Assembly (NCBI GenBank): GCA_036263655.1
Contig: DATAGP010000019.1
Location: 1-64,000, forward strand
DNA from: Schlegelella_A sp036263655
GTDB taxonomy: Bacteria > Pseudomonadota > Gammaproteobacteria > Burkholderiales > Burkholderiaceae_C
Direction of reading: 5' to 3'
Length of the DNA stretch: 64,000 nucleotides
The notes below the pieces were generated by a model. That model did not search any database. It saw only the letters and a list, made by a program, of their open reading frames with translations, and was not told the origin of the DNA. This document shows positions 16,757 to 25,532 of this stretch, one piece after another. A program made the position numbers and the translations under genes. The number at the start of each line of letters is the position of its first letter. The first letter of the stretch is position 1.

Positions 16757-17167
16757 TCAGCCGGCGTCGGTCACCTTCGCCCGACCGGCCTTGACCTGCG
16801 AGCGCACGCTCTTGCCTTCGAGCCGCTTCTCCTTCGAGGCGCGCGTCGGTCGCGTCGGCTTGCGCGTCGGCGGCACGTCGGCGGCGCGCGCGACCAGCTC
16901 GTTGAGCCGGGCCAGGGCGTCACGGCGATTGAGGTCCTGGCTGCGGTGACGCTGCGCCTTGATGACGATGACGCCGTCGTCGGTGACGCGCCGGTCGGTG
17001 CGCGCGAGCAGGCGCTCCTTGATCGCCTCGGGAAGCGACGACGGAGCAATCGCGAAGCGCAGATGCACCGCGCTCGACACCTTGTTGACGTTCTGTCCGC
17101 CCGCCCCCTGGGCGCGCACGGCCGTGATCTCGACCTCCGACTCGTCGACGAGCGGGGCGGCGCTCAC
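16757..17167 (-). CDS. arfB: Alternative ribosome-rescue factor ArfB
   Basis: This is a 136-residue peptidyl-tRNA hydrolase that frees ribosomes stalled at the 3' end of broken mRNA. The catalytic GGQ motif is in AQGAGGQNVNKVSS. The C-terminal tail is basic (RPTRASKEKRLEGKSVRSQV), as needed to enter the empty mRNA channel. It resembles the class I release-factor catalytic domain without the codon-reading domains. It lies 55 bases downstream of alr on the same strand and may be cotranscribed with it. Confidence 0.94.
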   Translation of the reverse strand: MSAAPLVDESEVEITAVRAQGAGGQNVNKVSSAVHLRFAIAPSSLPEAIKERLLARTDRRVTDDGVIVIKAQRHRSQDLNRRDALARLNELVARAADVPPTRKPTRPTRASKEKRLEGKSVRSQVKAGRAKVTDAG

Positions 17168-17222
17168 TGCACGCCCGGGCGCTGTCGGCGCGCCTTCCCG
17201 GCCTCGCTCCGCCGCATCGGCT

Positions 17223-18341
17223 TCACTCGGCGACGCGCACCGGCACGCGCGGTGCGCGTGCGCACATCAGCTCGTAGCCGACGGTGCCGGCCGCATGCGC
17301 GACCTCGTCGATGGGAAGAATCGTGCCGGTCGCCGTACGTCCCCACAGGACGACCTCGCTGCCGACCCGCGCCTGCGGCACCGGCGAAAGATCGACCGTG
17401 ATCATGTCCATCGACACGCGTCCCGCCGTGCGGGTGCGGACGCCGTCGACGAGCACCGGGGTGCCGCGCTCGTTGGTGCCCGGCGCGAGCCGCGGGTAGC
17501 CGTCGGCGTAGCCGCACGCGACGACGCCGACTCGCATGGGCGCCGTCGCCGTGAAGCTGCTGCCGTAGCCGATGCTCGCGCCGGCGGCGAGCTCTTGCAC
17601 GGCGATCAGGCGTGCACGCAGGCTCATCGCCGGCGCCAGGCCCCAGTCGCCTGCCCGATGCTGCGGATGATCCGGCGACGAGCCATAGAGCAGGATGCCC
17701 GGCCGCACCCAGCCGCCGCCGGCGCCGGCGAGCCTCGCGCCGAAGCGCAGCGTCGCGGCGCTGTTGCAGATCGAGCGCTCTCCAGGCAGCTCGCTCGTCG
17801 CCGCCTCGAACGCGGCCAGGGCCGGCTCGATGGCGCGCGGGTCGGCGGCATCGGCGTCGGCCAGGTGCGTCATCAAGCTGATCTCGTCCACCTGCGGCAG
17901 GGCGTCGAGGCGCAGCCACGCGGCGCGAAAGGCTGCCGGCGCGAAGCCGAGCCGGTTCATGCCGCTGTTCAGCTTCAAAAAGACGCGGTGCGGACGATCC
18001 GTCTTCAGCGCGGCGAGCAGCTCGATCTGCGCCGACGCATGGACCACGTGCCAGAGCCTGAGCCGGCTGCAGGCCTCGAGGTCGCGCGCGTCGAAGCAGC
18101 CCTCGAGCAGCAGGATCGGCCCGCGCCAGCCGAGCTCGCGCAGCCGCTCGGCCTCGGCGACGTCGAGCAGGGCGAAGCCGTCGGCGCCGCGCAGCGCCTC
18201 GAAGACGTTGCCGATGCCGTGTCCGTAGGCATCGGCCTTGACCACCGCCCACACGCGCGCGCCTGCGGCAGCGCGCCGCGCCACCTCCAGGTTGGCGCGC
18301 AGGGCGTCGGCATGGATCAGCGCTTCAATGGGGCGCGGCAT
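17223..18341 (-). CDS. alr: Alanine racemase
   Basis: This is a fold-type III PLP enzyme (372 residues) that makes D-alanine for peptidoglycan. The PLP lysine is in WAVVKADAYGHGIG near residue 35. The second catalytic base, Tyr, is in IGYGSSFTA, and the C-terminal beta domain contains GRVSMDMITVDLS. Length is normal. It is divergent from lplT, a pairing I recall from other Burkholderiales. Whether it is the biosynthetic or catabolic isozyme cannot be told. Confidence 0.95.
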   Translation of the reverse strand: MPRPIEALIHADALRANLEVARRAAAGARVWAVVKADAYGHGIGNVFEALRGADGFALLDVAEAERLRELGWRGPILLLEGCFDARDLEACSRLRLWHVVHASAQIELLAALKTDRPHRVFLKLNSGMNRLGFAPAAFRAAWLRLDALPQVDEISLMTHLADADAADPRAIEPALAAFEAATSELPGERSICNSAATLRFGARLAGAGGGWVRPGILLYGSSPDHPQHRAGDWGLAPAMSLRARLIAVQELAAGASIGYGSSFTATAPMRVGVVACGYADGYPRLAPGTNERGTPVLVDGVRTRTAGRVSMDMITVDLSPVPQARVGSEVVLWGRTATGTILPIDEVAHAAGTVGYELMCARAPRVPVRVAE

Positions 18342-18404
18342 GCAGGAATTCTGCCAGTGCGCAAGGGCGTCGGAGGGCTCGGCAAGGGGCGAAAAACCGC
18401 GTGC

Positions 18405-18410
18405 TATAAA
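18405..18410 (+). promoter_or_regulatory. Possible -10 box of lplT
   Basis: TATAAA in the gap between alr and lplT matches the -10 consensus at five of six positions. It predicts a leader of about 50 bases. No good -35 is seen at the expected spacing. Confidence 0.35.
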
Positions 18411-18468
18411 CCCCGCCGCAGGGAGACGGGCCGTGGCCAGCGGCCTGACAGGAGCCGACGCGTAGCGA

Positions 18469-19746
18469 ATGAAAAAAGGCTTCTACACCATCATGGCGGC
18501 GCAGTTCTTCAGCTCGCTGGCCGACAACGCCCTGCTGGTGGCTGCCATCGAATTGCTCCGGACCAGCGGCGCGCCCTCGTGGCACATCCCGGCGCTGACG
18601 CCGATGTTCGCGCTCTTCTACGTGATCCTGGCGCCGGGCGTCGGCGCCTTCGCCGACGCGCTGCCCAAGGGCACGGTGATGCTGATCTCCAACACGATCA
18701 AGGTCGTCGGCTGCCTGCTGATGCTGTTCGGCGCGCATCCGCTGCTCGCCTACGCCATCGTCGGCCTCGGCGCGGCAGCCTATTCACCGGCCAAGTACGG
18801 CATCCTCACCGAGCTGCTGCCGAATTCGCAGCTGGTGAAGGCGAACGGCTGGATCGAGGGATTGACGATCCTCTCGATCATCTTCGGCGTCCTGCTCGGC
18901 GGCCAGCTGATCGGCAGGGCGGTGTCCGACCGCCTGCTCGTGATCGACCTGCCTGTGTTCGACACCGGCATCAGCACGGCGCCGGAGGCCGCGGTGGCGC
19001 TGATCGTTTCGCTGTACGTCATCGCCGCGCTGTTCAACCTGCGCATCCCGCGCACCGATGCGCCGCTGCAGCCGCTGACGCACGGCATCGCCTGGATGGT
19101 GCGCGACTTCTCCAGCTGCAACGCCCGCCTCTGGAACGACAAGCTGGGGCAGATCTCGCTGGCGACGACGACGCTCTTCTGGGGCGTCTCGGGCAACCTG
19201 CGCGTCATCGTCTTCGCCTGGGCCGCCGCGGCGCTCGGCTACGGCACGACGCAGGCCTCGTCCCTCGTCGGCGTGGTCGCGATCGGCACCGCCGTCGGCG
19301 CGATCGTCGCGTCGGTGCGGATGCGCCTGGACCAGGCGACCAACGTCATACCGCTGGGCATCCTCATGGGCGTGCTGGTGGTCGGCCTCGACGTGATCAC
19401 CAACGTCTGGGTCGCGGCGCCGTTCCTGATCCTGCTCGGCGCGATCGGCGGCTACCTCGTCGTGCCGATGAACGCCCTGCTGCAGCACCGCGGCGCCAAC
19501 CTGATGGGCGCGGGCCGCTCGATCGCGGTGCAGAACTTCAACGAGCAGGCCTGCATCCTGGGCCTGGGCGCCTTCTACACCGGCCTCACGCGCTTCGGGC
19601 TCTCGGCCTTCGCCGCGATCGCGATCTTCGGCCTGCTGGTCGCGGGCACGATGTGGATCATCCGCAACTGGCATCGCTCGAACTGCGCGCGCTACCCCGA
19701 AGAGATCAAGCATCTGCTCTCGATCGCCCGGCTCGACAAGCACTAG
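18469..19746 (+). CDS. lplT: Lysophospholipid transporter LplT
   Basis: This is a 425-residue major-facilitator protein with about 12 helices that flips lysophospholipids across the inner membrane for re-acylation. It begins MKKGFYTIMAAQFFSSLADN, typical of betaproteobacterial LplT, and contains SPAKYGILTELLPNSQLV and KANGWIEG. An in-frame TAG six bases before the ATG fixes the start. The nearest AGGAG is 14 bases away, unusually far. A related transporter domain fused to an acyltransferase is encoded about 12 kb away. No acyl-ACP ligase gene is adjacent. Confidence 0.92.
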   Translation: MKKGFYTIMAAQFFSSLADNALLVAAIELLRTSGAPSWHIPALTPMFALFYVILAPGVGAFADALPKGTVMLISNTIKVVGCLLMLFGAHPLLAYAIVGLGAAAYSPAKYGILTELLPNSQLVKANGWIEGLTILSIIFGVLLGGQLIGRAVSDRLLVIDLPVFDTGISTAPEAAVALIVSLYVIAALFNLRIPRTDAPLQPLTHGIAWMVRDFSSCNARLWNDKLGQISLATTTLFWGVSGNLRVIVFAWAAAALGYGTTQASSLVGVVAIGTAVGAIVASVRMRLDQATNVIPLGILMGVLVVGLDVITNVWVAAPFLILLGAIGGYLVVPMNALLQHRGANLMGAGRSIAVQNFNEQACILGLGAFYTGLTRFGLSAFAAIAIFGLLVAGTMWIIRNWHRSNCARYPEEIKHLLSIARLDKH

Positions 19747-19761
19747 AGCCCGGGTGCGCGC

Positions 19762-20670
19762 ATGACGGTCGGCCTCCTGCCCGCTCTCGCGCTGGTCTTC
19801 AACGCCTTCGTCTGGGGCACGTCGTGGTGGCCGTTCCGCCACCTGCAGGAGCGCGGCCTGCACCCGCTGTGGGCGACGGCCATCATCTTCACGCTGGCCT
19901 CCCTGGCGATCGTCGCTGCACGGCCCCGGGCGGTGCGGCAGGTGCTGACGACGCCGGCGCTGTGGGTGCTGGTCACCGCTGCCGGCGTCACCAACGCATC
20001 GTTCAACTGGGCCGTGACGATCGGCGACGTCGTCCGCGTCGTGCTCCTCTTCTATCTGATGCCCTTGTGGACGGTGCTGCTCGCCCGCCTCGTGCTGCAC
20101 GAGCGCCTGACCGCCGCCGGCTGGCTGCGCATCGCCCTCGGCGTGGCCGGCGCGGTGGTGGTGCTCTGGCCCGAGGGCGGAGGACCCGGCTCGCACGCCG
20201 CGGCGGGCGGCGGCCTGCCGGTCCCGAGATCGCTCGCCGACTGGCTCGGCGTCGTCGGCGGCTTCTCGTTCGCCTTCAACAACGTCATCCTGCGGCGCGA
20301 AGCGCATCGGCCGGAGGAAGGCCGGGCCCTGGCCATGTTCCTCGGCGGTGCGGTCGTCGCCGCGGCGCTGGCGGCGACGCTGACCTGGGCCGGCCGTGCA
20401 CCGGCGCCGCCGGCCCTGGCCAGCGCCTGGGTCGTGCCGCTCGCCGGCCTGACGCTGCTCTTCCTCTCCGGCAATCTCGCCCTGCAGTACGGCGCCGCGC
20501 GCCTGCCGGCGAACCGCACCTCGGTGGTCATGCTGACCGAGGTGGTCTTCGCATCGGCCTCGGCCATCGCCCTGGGCGCCAGCGTGCTCACGCCGCGGGT
20601 CGCGCTCGGCGGCGCCCTCATCGTCGCCGGCGCGCTCTTGGCGGCGACACGGCCGAGCGCCAGCCACTGA
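19762..20670 (+). CDS. DMT-superfamily (EamA) transporter
   Basis: This 302-residue protein has about ten hydrophobic helices in two EamA repeats, the first opening ALVFNAFVWGTSWWPFRHLQ. Family members export metabolites such as amino acids or bases. The helix near residue 240-260 carries the common TSVVMLTEVVFASASA motif. The substrate is unknown. It starts 15 bases after lplT and is probably cotranscribed. A Gly/Ala-rich cytosolic loop lies near residues 135-155. Confidence 0.88.
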   Translation: MTVGLLPALALVFNAFVWGTSWWPFRHLQERGLHPLWATAIIFTLASLAIVAARPRAVRQVLTTPALWVLVTAAGVTNASFNWAVTIGDVVRVVLLFYLMPLWTVLLARLVLHERLTAAGWLRIALGVAGAVVVLWPEGGGPGSHAAAGGGLPVPRSLADWLGVVGGFSFAFNNVILRREAHRPEEGRALAMFLGGAVVAAALAATLTWAGRAPAPPALASAWVVPLAGLTLLFLSGNLALQYGAARLPANRTSVVMLTEVVFASASAIALGASVLTPRVALGGALIVAGALLAATRPSASH

Positions 20671-20729
20671 GGCGACGGCCCGGCGCTACCATCGCCGTGC
20701 ATCCTTCGTCACTTCCACACGGGATCACC

Positions 20730-21227
20730 ATGGCCGCCAGAGAGAACAGCCTCTTCGACTTCGAGGCCGCCTCGATCGAGGGCAAGCCGGCCCACCTGTC
20801 GACGCAGCGCGGCAAGGTGGCGCTCATCGTCAACACCGCCAGCCAGTGCGGCTTCACGCCCCAGTTCGCCGGACTCGAGGAGCTGTGGCGCCAGTACCGG
20901 GACCGCGGCCTGGTCGTGATCGGCTTTCCCAGCAACCAGTTCGGCGCCCAGGATCCGGGCTCGAACGAGGAGATCGCCGCCTTCTGCGAGAAGAACTACG
21001 GCGTCAGCTTTCCCATGATGGCCAAGGTCGAGGTCAACGGCGACAACGCGCACCCGCTCTGGAAGTGGCTCACGGCCGAGAAGCGCGGCATCCTCGGCAC
21101 CAAGGCCATCAAGTGGAACTTCACCAAGTTCCTGGTCGGGAAGGACGGCCAGGTCATCAAGCGCTACGGGCCGGCCGATCCGCCGCAGTCGCTGAAGGCG
21201 GACATCGAGAAGGCGCTCGCCGCCTGA
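20730..21227 (+). CDS. Glutathione peroxidase (Cys type)
   Basis: This is a 165-residue thiol peroxidase that reduces hydroperoxides using glutathione or thioredoxin. The peroxidatic Cys is in NTASQCGFTPQF (Cys rather than selenocysteine). The family motifs FPSNQFGAQDPG and the catalytic Trp/Asn in KWNFTKFLV are present. It is probably cytosolic, since no signal peptide is seen. It stands 59 bases after the DMT gene and 17 bases before the aminotransferase gene. Confidence 0.94.
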   Translation: MAARENSLFDFEAASIEGKPAHLSTQRGKVALIVNTASQCGFTPQFAGLEELWRQYRDRGLVVIGFPSNQFGAQDPGSNEEIAAFCEKNYGVSFPMMAKVEVNGDNAHPLWKWLTAEKRGILGTKAIKWNFTKFLVGKDGQVIKRYGPADPPQSLKADIEKALAA

Positions 21228-21244
21228 GCGGGGGCAGATCCCAC

Positions 21245-22459
21245 ATGTTCGAGCACGTCGAGCCGTTCGCCGGCGACCCCATCCTCAGCCTGAACGACGA
21301 CTTCCAGAAGGACCCGCGGCCGGGCAAGATCAACCTGTCGATCGGCATCTACTTCGACGATGCCGGACGCGTGCCCGTGCTCGACTCGGTTCGGCGCGCC
21401 GAGAAGGCCGTCTGCGCCCGCGAGGCGGCCAAGCCGTACCTGCCGATCGAGGGCGCCGCCAACATGCGCGCCGAGGTCCAGGCCTTGCTGTTCGGGCGCG
21501 AGCACGAGGCGCTGGCATCGAAGCGCGTGGCGACGATCCAGTCGGTCGGGTCGAGCGGCGGCCTCAAGGTCGGCGCCGACTTCATCGCCCGCTGGCTGCC
21601 GGGCAGCGCCGTCTGGGTCAGCGATCCGAGCTGGGAGAACCACGCGTCGATGTTCGACGGCGCCGGCATCGCCGTGCACAGCTACCCGTACTACGCCGCG
21701 GCGACCGGCGGCCTCGACTTCGCGGCGATGTGCGAGACGCTGGGCAGCGTGCCGCGGCGCAGCGTCGTGCTGCTGCACGCCTGCTGCCACAATCCGACCG
21801 GCGTCGACCTCTCCCGTGCGCAATGGGACCGGCTCATCCCGCTTCTCGCCGAGCGCGACCTGCTGCCTTACCTCGACCTCGCCTATCAGGGCTTCGGCGG
21901 CGGCATCGCCGAGGACGCCTATGCGGTGCGGGCGCTCGGCGCGGCGCGCGGCCACGACGGCAAGCCGATGCGCTTCGTCGTCGCCAACTCTTTCTCCAAG
22001 AGCATGAGCCTCTACGGCGAGCGCTGCGGCGCCCTGAGCGTCGTGTGCGGCGATGCCGGCGAGGCCGACAACGTCCTCGGCCAGCTGAAGTTCACGGTGC
22101 GGCGCAACTACTCGAGCCCGCCGATCCACGGCGGCCAGCTCGTCGCTGCCGTGCTCGGCGAGCCCGAGCTGCGGCAGGCCTGGGAGGCCGAGCTGGCGAC
22201 GATGCGCGAGCGGATCAAGGCGATGCGCATGGCGCTGCACCGGATCCTGGCCGAGCGCATACCCGGCCGCGACTTCGCCTACTTCCTGAACCAGCGCGGC
22301 ATGTTCAGCTACACCGGCCTGTCGCCGCAGCAGGTCGAGCGCCTGCGCGAGGAGTTCGCCGTCTACCTGCTTCGCTCCGGCCGGATGTGCGTCGCCGGCC
22401 TGAACCGCGGCAACGTGCAGGGCACGGCCACGGCCATGGCGGCGGTTCTCGGCGCCTGA
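21245..22459 (+). CDS. Aromatic/aspartate aminotransferase (TyrB/AspC family)
   Basis: This is a fold-type I PLP aminotransferase (404 residues) that exchanges the amino group between glutamate and aromatic or C4 keto acids. The PLP lysine is in NSFSKSMSLYGERCG, the phosphate/ring contacts include HACCHNPTGVD, and a conserved Arg lies in the C-terminal LNRGNVQGTA. The N terminus FEHVEPFAGDPILSL is the usual one. Its TGA abuts the stop of the convergent yegD-like gene in the palindrome TGATCA. Aspartate versus tyrosine preference cannot be read from sequence. Confidence 0.92.
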   Translation: MFEHVEPFAGDPILSLNDDFQKDPRPGKINLSIGIYFDDAGRVPVLDSVRRAEKAVCAREAAKPYLPIEGAANMRAEVQALLFGREHEALASKRVATIQSVGSSGGLKVGADFIARWLPGSAVWVSDPSWENHASMFDGAGIAVHSYPYYAAATGGLDFAAMCETLGSVPRRSVVLLHACCHNPTGVDLSRAQWDRLIPLLAERDLLPYLDLAYQGFGGGIAEDAYAVRALGAARGHDGKPMRFVVANSFSKSMSLYGERCGALSVVCGDAGEADNVLGQLKFTVRRNYSSPPIHGGQLVAAVLGEPELRQAWEAELATMRERIKAMRMALHRILAERIPGRDFAYFLNQRGMFSYTGLSPQQVERLREEFAVYLLRSGRMCVAGLNRGNVQGTATAMAAVLGA

Positions 22460-23758
22460 TCAGGCACGTGCGCCGAAGCGGCGCTGCGCGTGCAGCGCCA
22501 GGCCGTTGGCAACGCTGGCGAAGCGGTCGCCGCGGACCGCCCGCGCACGCGGGAAGGCCTGCTGCAGGCGCCGGCTCAACACGTCGAGGCCGGTCGAGCC
22601 TCCGGTGAAGTAGAGCGCGTCGATGTCCGCGCCGGCCAGGCCGGCCTGCGCCACCGTCCGGCGCGCGGCGTCGACGATGCGGCCGAAGTCGACCTCCAGC
22701 GCCTGCAAGGCCATGGCCGCATCGAGCACGGACTCGAGCCCCGGCTCGACGACGTCGAGCGCGACGATGCTGCGGCCGCCGCCCGACACGGCGATCTTGG
22801 CGGCCTCGGCGCGGGCGACGAGCTCGTGACCGAGCCGCTCGTTCACCACCGTCATCAGCCGCCGATGCTGCACCGGGTCGGCGTAGAACGAGCGCATCGC
22901 CCGCAGCTCGGCGACCCGCTGCGGGTGGTAGACGGTGTTGATCAGGTGCCAGGTCGCGAGATCGAAGTAGACGGCGCTCGGCACCTCGCGCGGCGGCGCG
23001 CCGTCGATCGCCGGACCAAAGGCTCCGTAGCCGAGCAGGGGCAGGATCGCCGCCAGCTCGATGCGGCGATCGAAGTCGGTGCCGGCGATGTGCACGCCGT
23101 GGTTGGCGAGGATGTCGCCCTTGCGCTCGACGCGGCCGGCGCGCTCCGGGCCGACCCGCACGACCGAGAAGTCCGACGTGCCGCCGCCGATGTCGGCGAC
23201 CAGCACCTTCTCCTTGGCGACGACCGCCTGCTCGTGGTCGAAGGCGGCCGCGATCGGCTCGTACTGGAAGTGGATCTCCTCGAAGCCGGCGCGCGCCGCC
23301 GCCGTGCGCAGTGCCGCCTCGGCCTGCGCGTCGCGCACCGGATCGTCGTCGACGAAGAAGACCGGCCGGCCGACGACGGCGCGCGTGACCGGCGCATCCG
23401 CTGCCGCTTCGGCGCAGCGGCGCAGACGCGCCAGGTAGGTCGCGACGACGTCGAGGAAGCGGACGCCGCGGCCGCCGCCGATGTCGGTGGTCTGCTCGAC
23501 CAGGCTGCTGCCAAGGATGCTCTTCATCGACCGCATCAGCCGGCCGTCGATGCCGTCGACATAAGCAGCGACGGCGGCGCGCCCGAACTCGCAGCGGGGC
23601 GGCTCGTGCGGCGAGCCGTCGGCGGCGTAGAAGAGGGCCGTTGGCATGGTGCGGAAGCCGGGCTCGAGCTCGACCAGCTGCATCGCGCCGTCTCGAGGCA
23701 CCGCGATGGCCGAGTTCGACGTGCCGAAGTCGATGGCGCAGAAGCTCGGGGCGGGCAT
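22460..23758 (-). CDS. YegD-like Hsp70-family protein
   Basis: This is a 432-residue divergent Hsp70/actin-fold ATPase. It has phosphate 1 CAIDFGTSNSAIAVP, phosphate 2 VADIGGGTSDFSVV and adenosine motif YFTGGSTGLDVL. It lacks the substrate-binding and lid domains of DnaK, like E. coli YegD. No function is established; the family is a proposed small chaperone. There is no DnaJ or GrpE gene nearby. It is transcribed from a good TAGAAT -10 with a short leader. Confidence 0.9.
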   Translation of the reverse strand: MPAPSFCAIDFGTSNSAIAVPRDGAMQLVELEPGFRTMPTALFYAADGSPHEPPRCEFGRAAVAAYVDGIDGRLMRSMKSILGSSLVEQTTDIGGGRGVRFLDVVATYLARLRRCAEAAADAPVTRAVVGRPVFFVDDDPVRDAQAEAALRTAAARAGFEEIHFQYEPIAAAFDHEQAVVAKEKVLVADIGGGTSDFSVVRVGPERAGRVERKGDILANHGVHIAGTDFDRRIELAAILPLLGYGAFGPAIDGAPPREVPSAVYFDLATWHLINTVYHPQRVAELRAMRSFYADPVQHRRLMTVVNERLGHELVARAEAAKIAVSGGGRSIVALDVVEPGLESVLDAAMALQALEVDFGRIVDAARRTVAQAGLAGADIDALYFTGGSTGLDVLSRRLQQAFPRARAVRGDRFASVANGLALHAQRRFGARA

Positions 23759-23790
23759 GGCAGGCGGCGGGCGTCGCGCGTGGGGGCGCG

Positions 23791-23796
23791 ATTCTA
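23791..23796 (-). promoter_or_regulatory. Possible -10 box of the yegD-like gene
   Basis: TAGAAT on the minus strand predicts a start about 26 bases before the ATG. It matches five of six consensus positions. The -35 is not clear. Confidence 0.4.
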
Positions 23797-23878
23797 GAAG
23801 CTGCCTTTCGCCGGCCTGCGCAAGCGCTGCGCCAGCCGCTATCCTCGCGAGCGTCGATCCGACCCAGGAGATTTCCCG

Positions 23879-24352
23879 ATGAGATCAGCGACCCTGCGTC
23901 TTTGCATCGCCTCGTGCCTGCTCTTCGCCGCCGGCCCCGGCATCGCCGCGGACACCGGCTCCACCTCGGCCGCGGCGGACACGCTCGCCCCGGCGCGCGC
24001 GAAGATCGCCGCCAAGGACTGGACCGGCGCCGTCGCGGAGCTGAAGAAGGTCGAGGACGCCAACAGCGCCGACTGGAACAACCTGATGGGCTACAGCCTG
24101 CGCAAGGCCGACCCGGCCAACTACGCCAGTGCCGAGCGCTTCTACAACGATGCGCTGAAGATCAACCCCAAGCATCGCGGCGCGCTCGAGTACTCCGGCG
24201 AGCTCTACCTGATGACCGGCAACCTGCCGATGGCCGAGCAGCGCCTGGCCGCCCTCGACAAGGCCTGCTTCCTGCCGTGCGAGGAACACCGCGACCTGAA
24301 GCGCGCCGTCGCCCGCTACAAGGCGGCCGGCAACAAGTACGTGCCTGAGTAG
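23879..24352 (+). CDS. Secreted tetratricopeptide-repeat protein
   Basis: This 157-residue protein has a signal peptide (about 1-24, ending in AGPGIAA) and then TPR-like helical pairs: LAPARAKIAAKDWTGAVAEL, YASAERFYNDALKINPKHRG and ALEYSGELYLMTGNLPMAEQ. Two cysteines, in CFLPCEEH, could form a periplasmic disulphide. TPR proteins act as scaffolds, and the partner here is unknown. AGGAG nine bases before the ATG supports the start. It appears to be a single-gene unit followed by a GC-rich hairpin. Confidence 0.82.
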   Translation: MRSATLRLCIASCLLFAAGPGIAADTGSTSAAADTLAPARAKIAAKDWTGAVAELKKVEDANSADWNNLMGYSLRKADPANYASAERFYNDALKINPKHRGALEYSGELYLMTGNLPMAEQRLAALDKACFLPCEEHRDLKRAVARYKAAGNKYVPE

Positions 24353-24357
24353 ATCCC

Positions 24358-24384
24358 TGACCCGGTCGCGGCGCGGCCGGGTCA
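24358..24384 (+). terminator. GC-rich hairpin after the TPR gene, without a T run
   Basis: TGACCCGG pairs with CCGGGTCA around an 11-base loop, six bases after the stop codon. No T tract follows, so it may be a weak or Rho-assisted terminator or an mRNA-stabilising hairpin. Confidence 0.4.
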
Positions 24385-24482
24385 AGCGCGAATTGCAACC
24401 GCTTCGTGTCGCAAATCGACACGCCATCCGCGGTCCTGGCATTTCATACTTCGGCGACGAAGCCTTGCTTCCGAAGGTGCCG

Positions 24483-24692
24483 ATGAAGCTGATCGCCCCC
24501 GCCCGCCGCTTCCTGGCCATGATCTCGCGGCGTTCTCTCGGCCCGCGTGTCGAGGACCCGGCCGAGATGGGCACCGCCTTCGGCCTCGACGCCATGACGA
24601 CCCTCGAGCCTGAAGCCGAAGAGGCGGCGCGCCGCGAAGCGGGCCCCAAGAGCCGCTTCGAGCATCGACTGCACCGGCGCTCGAGCTACTGA
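24483..24692 (+). CDS. Possible small basic protein, 69 residues
   Basis: This short frame begins MKLIAPARRFLAMISRRSLG and ends with a basic tail, RFEHRLHRRSSY. GAAGGTG lies about five bases before the ATG. It has no recognised domain. Reading could extend upstream to a TTG, adding 30 residues with no added character. It lies convergent to the phosphoesterase gene in a gap that would otherwise be about 370 bases, which is mild support for a real gene. Confidence 0.4.
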   Translation: MKLIAPARRFLAMISRRSLGPRVEDPAEMGTAFGLDAMTTLEPEAEEAARREAGPKSRFEHRLHRRSSY

Positions 24693-24727
24693 CCGGCGCG
24701 GGTCCGCTCGAAGCCCCGAGCGCCCGC

Positions 24728-25498
24728 TCAGACCTCGATGACGAGGTCCGGCCGATGCGCCGCGGCCTCGCCGCGCCGCTCGTGACCGCGCGAGTTGCAG
24801 ACCACGCGCGTGAACCCGCGGCCGTGCCCGACCCGGTAGTCGTGCACGCAGTGCAGGTGGCCGTGCAGCCAGAGGTCGGCATGCGGCAGCAGGTCGTCGT
24901 CGGCATTGCAGAAGCTCGCCGTGCCGCTCTGCGTCCCGTAGCGGGGATCGGCGCTCTTCACGCTGGGCGCGAAGTGGGTCACGACGACCGTCCGGTCCCA
25001 GTCGCCGGCGGGCTTGCTCAGCTCGGTCTCCAGCCAGGCCCGGCACTGCAGCGCTTCGTCGCGCACCGCCTCGACGTCGAACGGACGGCCGTCGCGCCGT
25101 GCCTGCATCAGGTCCATGAAGTAGGCCGCGGCGCGCATCGCCTTCGGCCGGCGCGTCGCGCCGAAGAGGTCGAAGTCGCACCAGCGCGTGGTCGCGACGA
25201 TGCGGATGCGCGTGCCGGCGCCATCGCGCACGACGATGCTGTGGCGGTCGAGGAAGATCAGGCCGAGCTCGGCGCAGCGGGCGCGGAGCTCGGGCACGGC
25301 CTCGGCGAGGTCGCGGCCGTCGAACTCGTGGTTGCCGGGGACGAAGAGCACCGGCCGCGGCCAGTCGCGGAAGAGGGCGAGGCCCGCCCAGGTCGCGTCG
25401 ATGTCGCCGGCGAGGATCAGCAGCTCGGCGTCGGGCGCCGGGGTCGGCTGGTAGACCTCGGTCTCGAGGTGCAGGTCCGACAGGAGCTGCAGCCGCAT
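24728..25498 (-). CDS. Calcineurin-like metallophosphoesterase
   Basis: This is a 256-residue cytosolic phosphoesterase with all the two-metal motifs in order: LLSDLHLETE, LILAGDID, FVPGNHEFDG, VVTHFAPS and LHGHLHCVHDY. Family members hydrolyse nucleotides, phosphoesters or nucleic acids; this subfamily is not characterised as far as I recall. It lies 34 bases downstream of the YecA-like gene on the same strand and may be cotranscribed with it. Confidence 0.92.
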   Translation of the reverse strand: MRLQLLSDLHLETEVYQPTPAPDAELLILAGDIDATWAGLALFRDWPRPVLFVPGNHEFDGRDLAEAVPELRARCAELGLIFLDRHSIVVRDGAGTRIRIVATTRWCDFDLFGATRRPKAMRAAAYFMDLMQARRDGRPFDVEAVRDEALQCRAWLETELSKPAGDWDRTVVVTHFAPSVKSADPRYGTQSGTASFCNADDDLLPHADLWLHGHLHCVHDYRVGHGRGFTRVVCNSRGHERRGEAAAHRPDLVIEV

Positions 25499-25532
25499 CA
25501 GCCGCGATGAATCGGCAGCGGCCGGCTCGCGC

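Noticed and set aside
16959..20729. Long upstream extension of the glutathione peroxidase frame
   Set aside because: It crosses alr, lplT and the DMT gene. Only the last 165 residues show family sequence, and an ATG lies at the right place.
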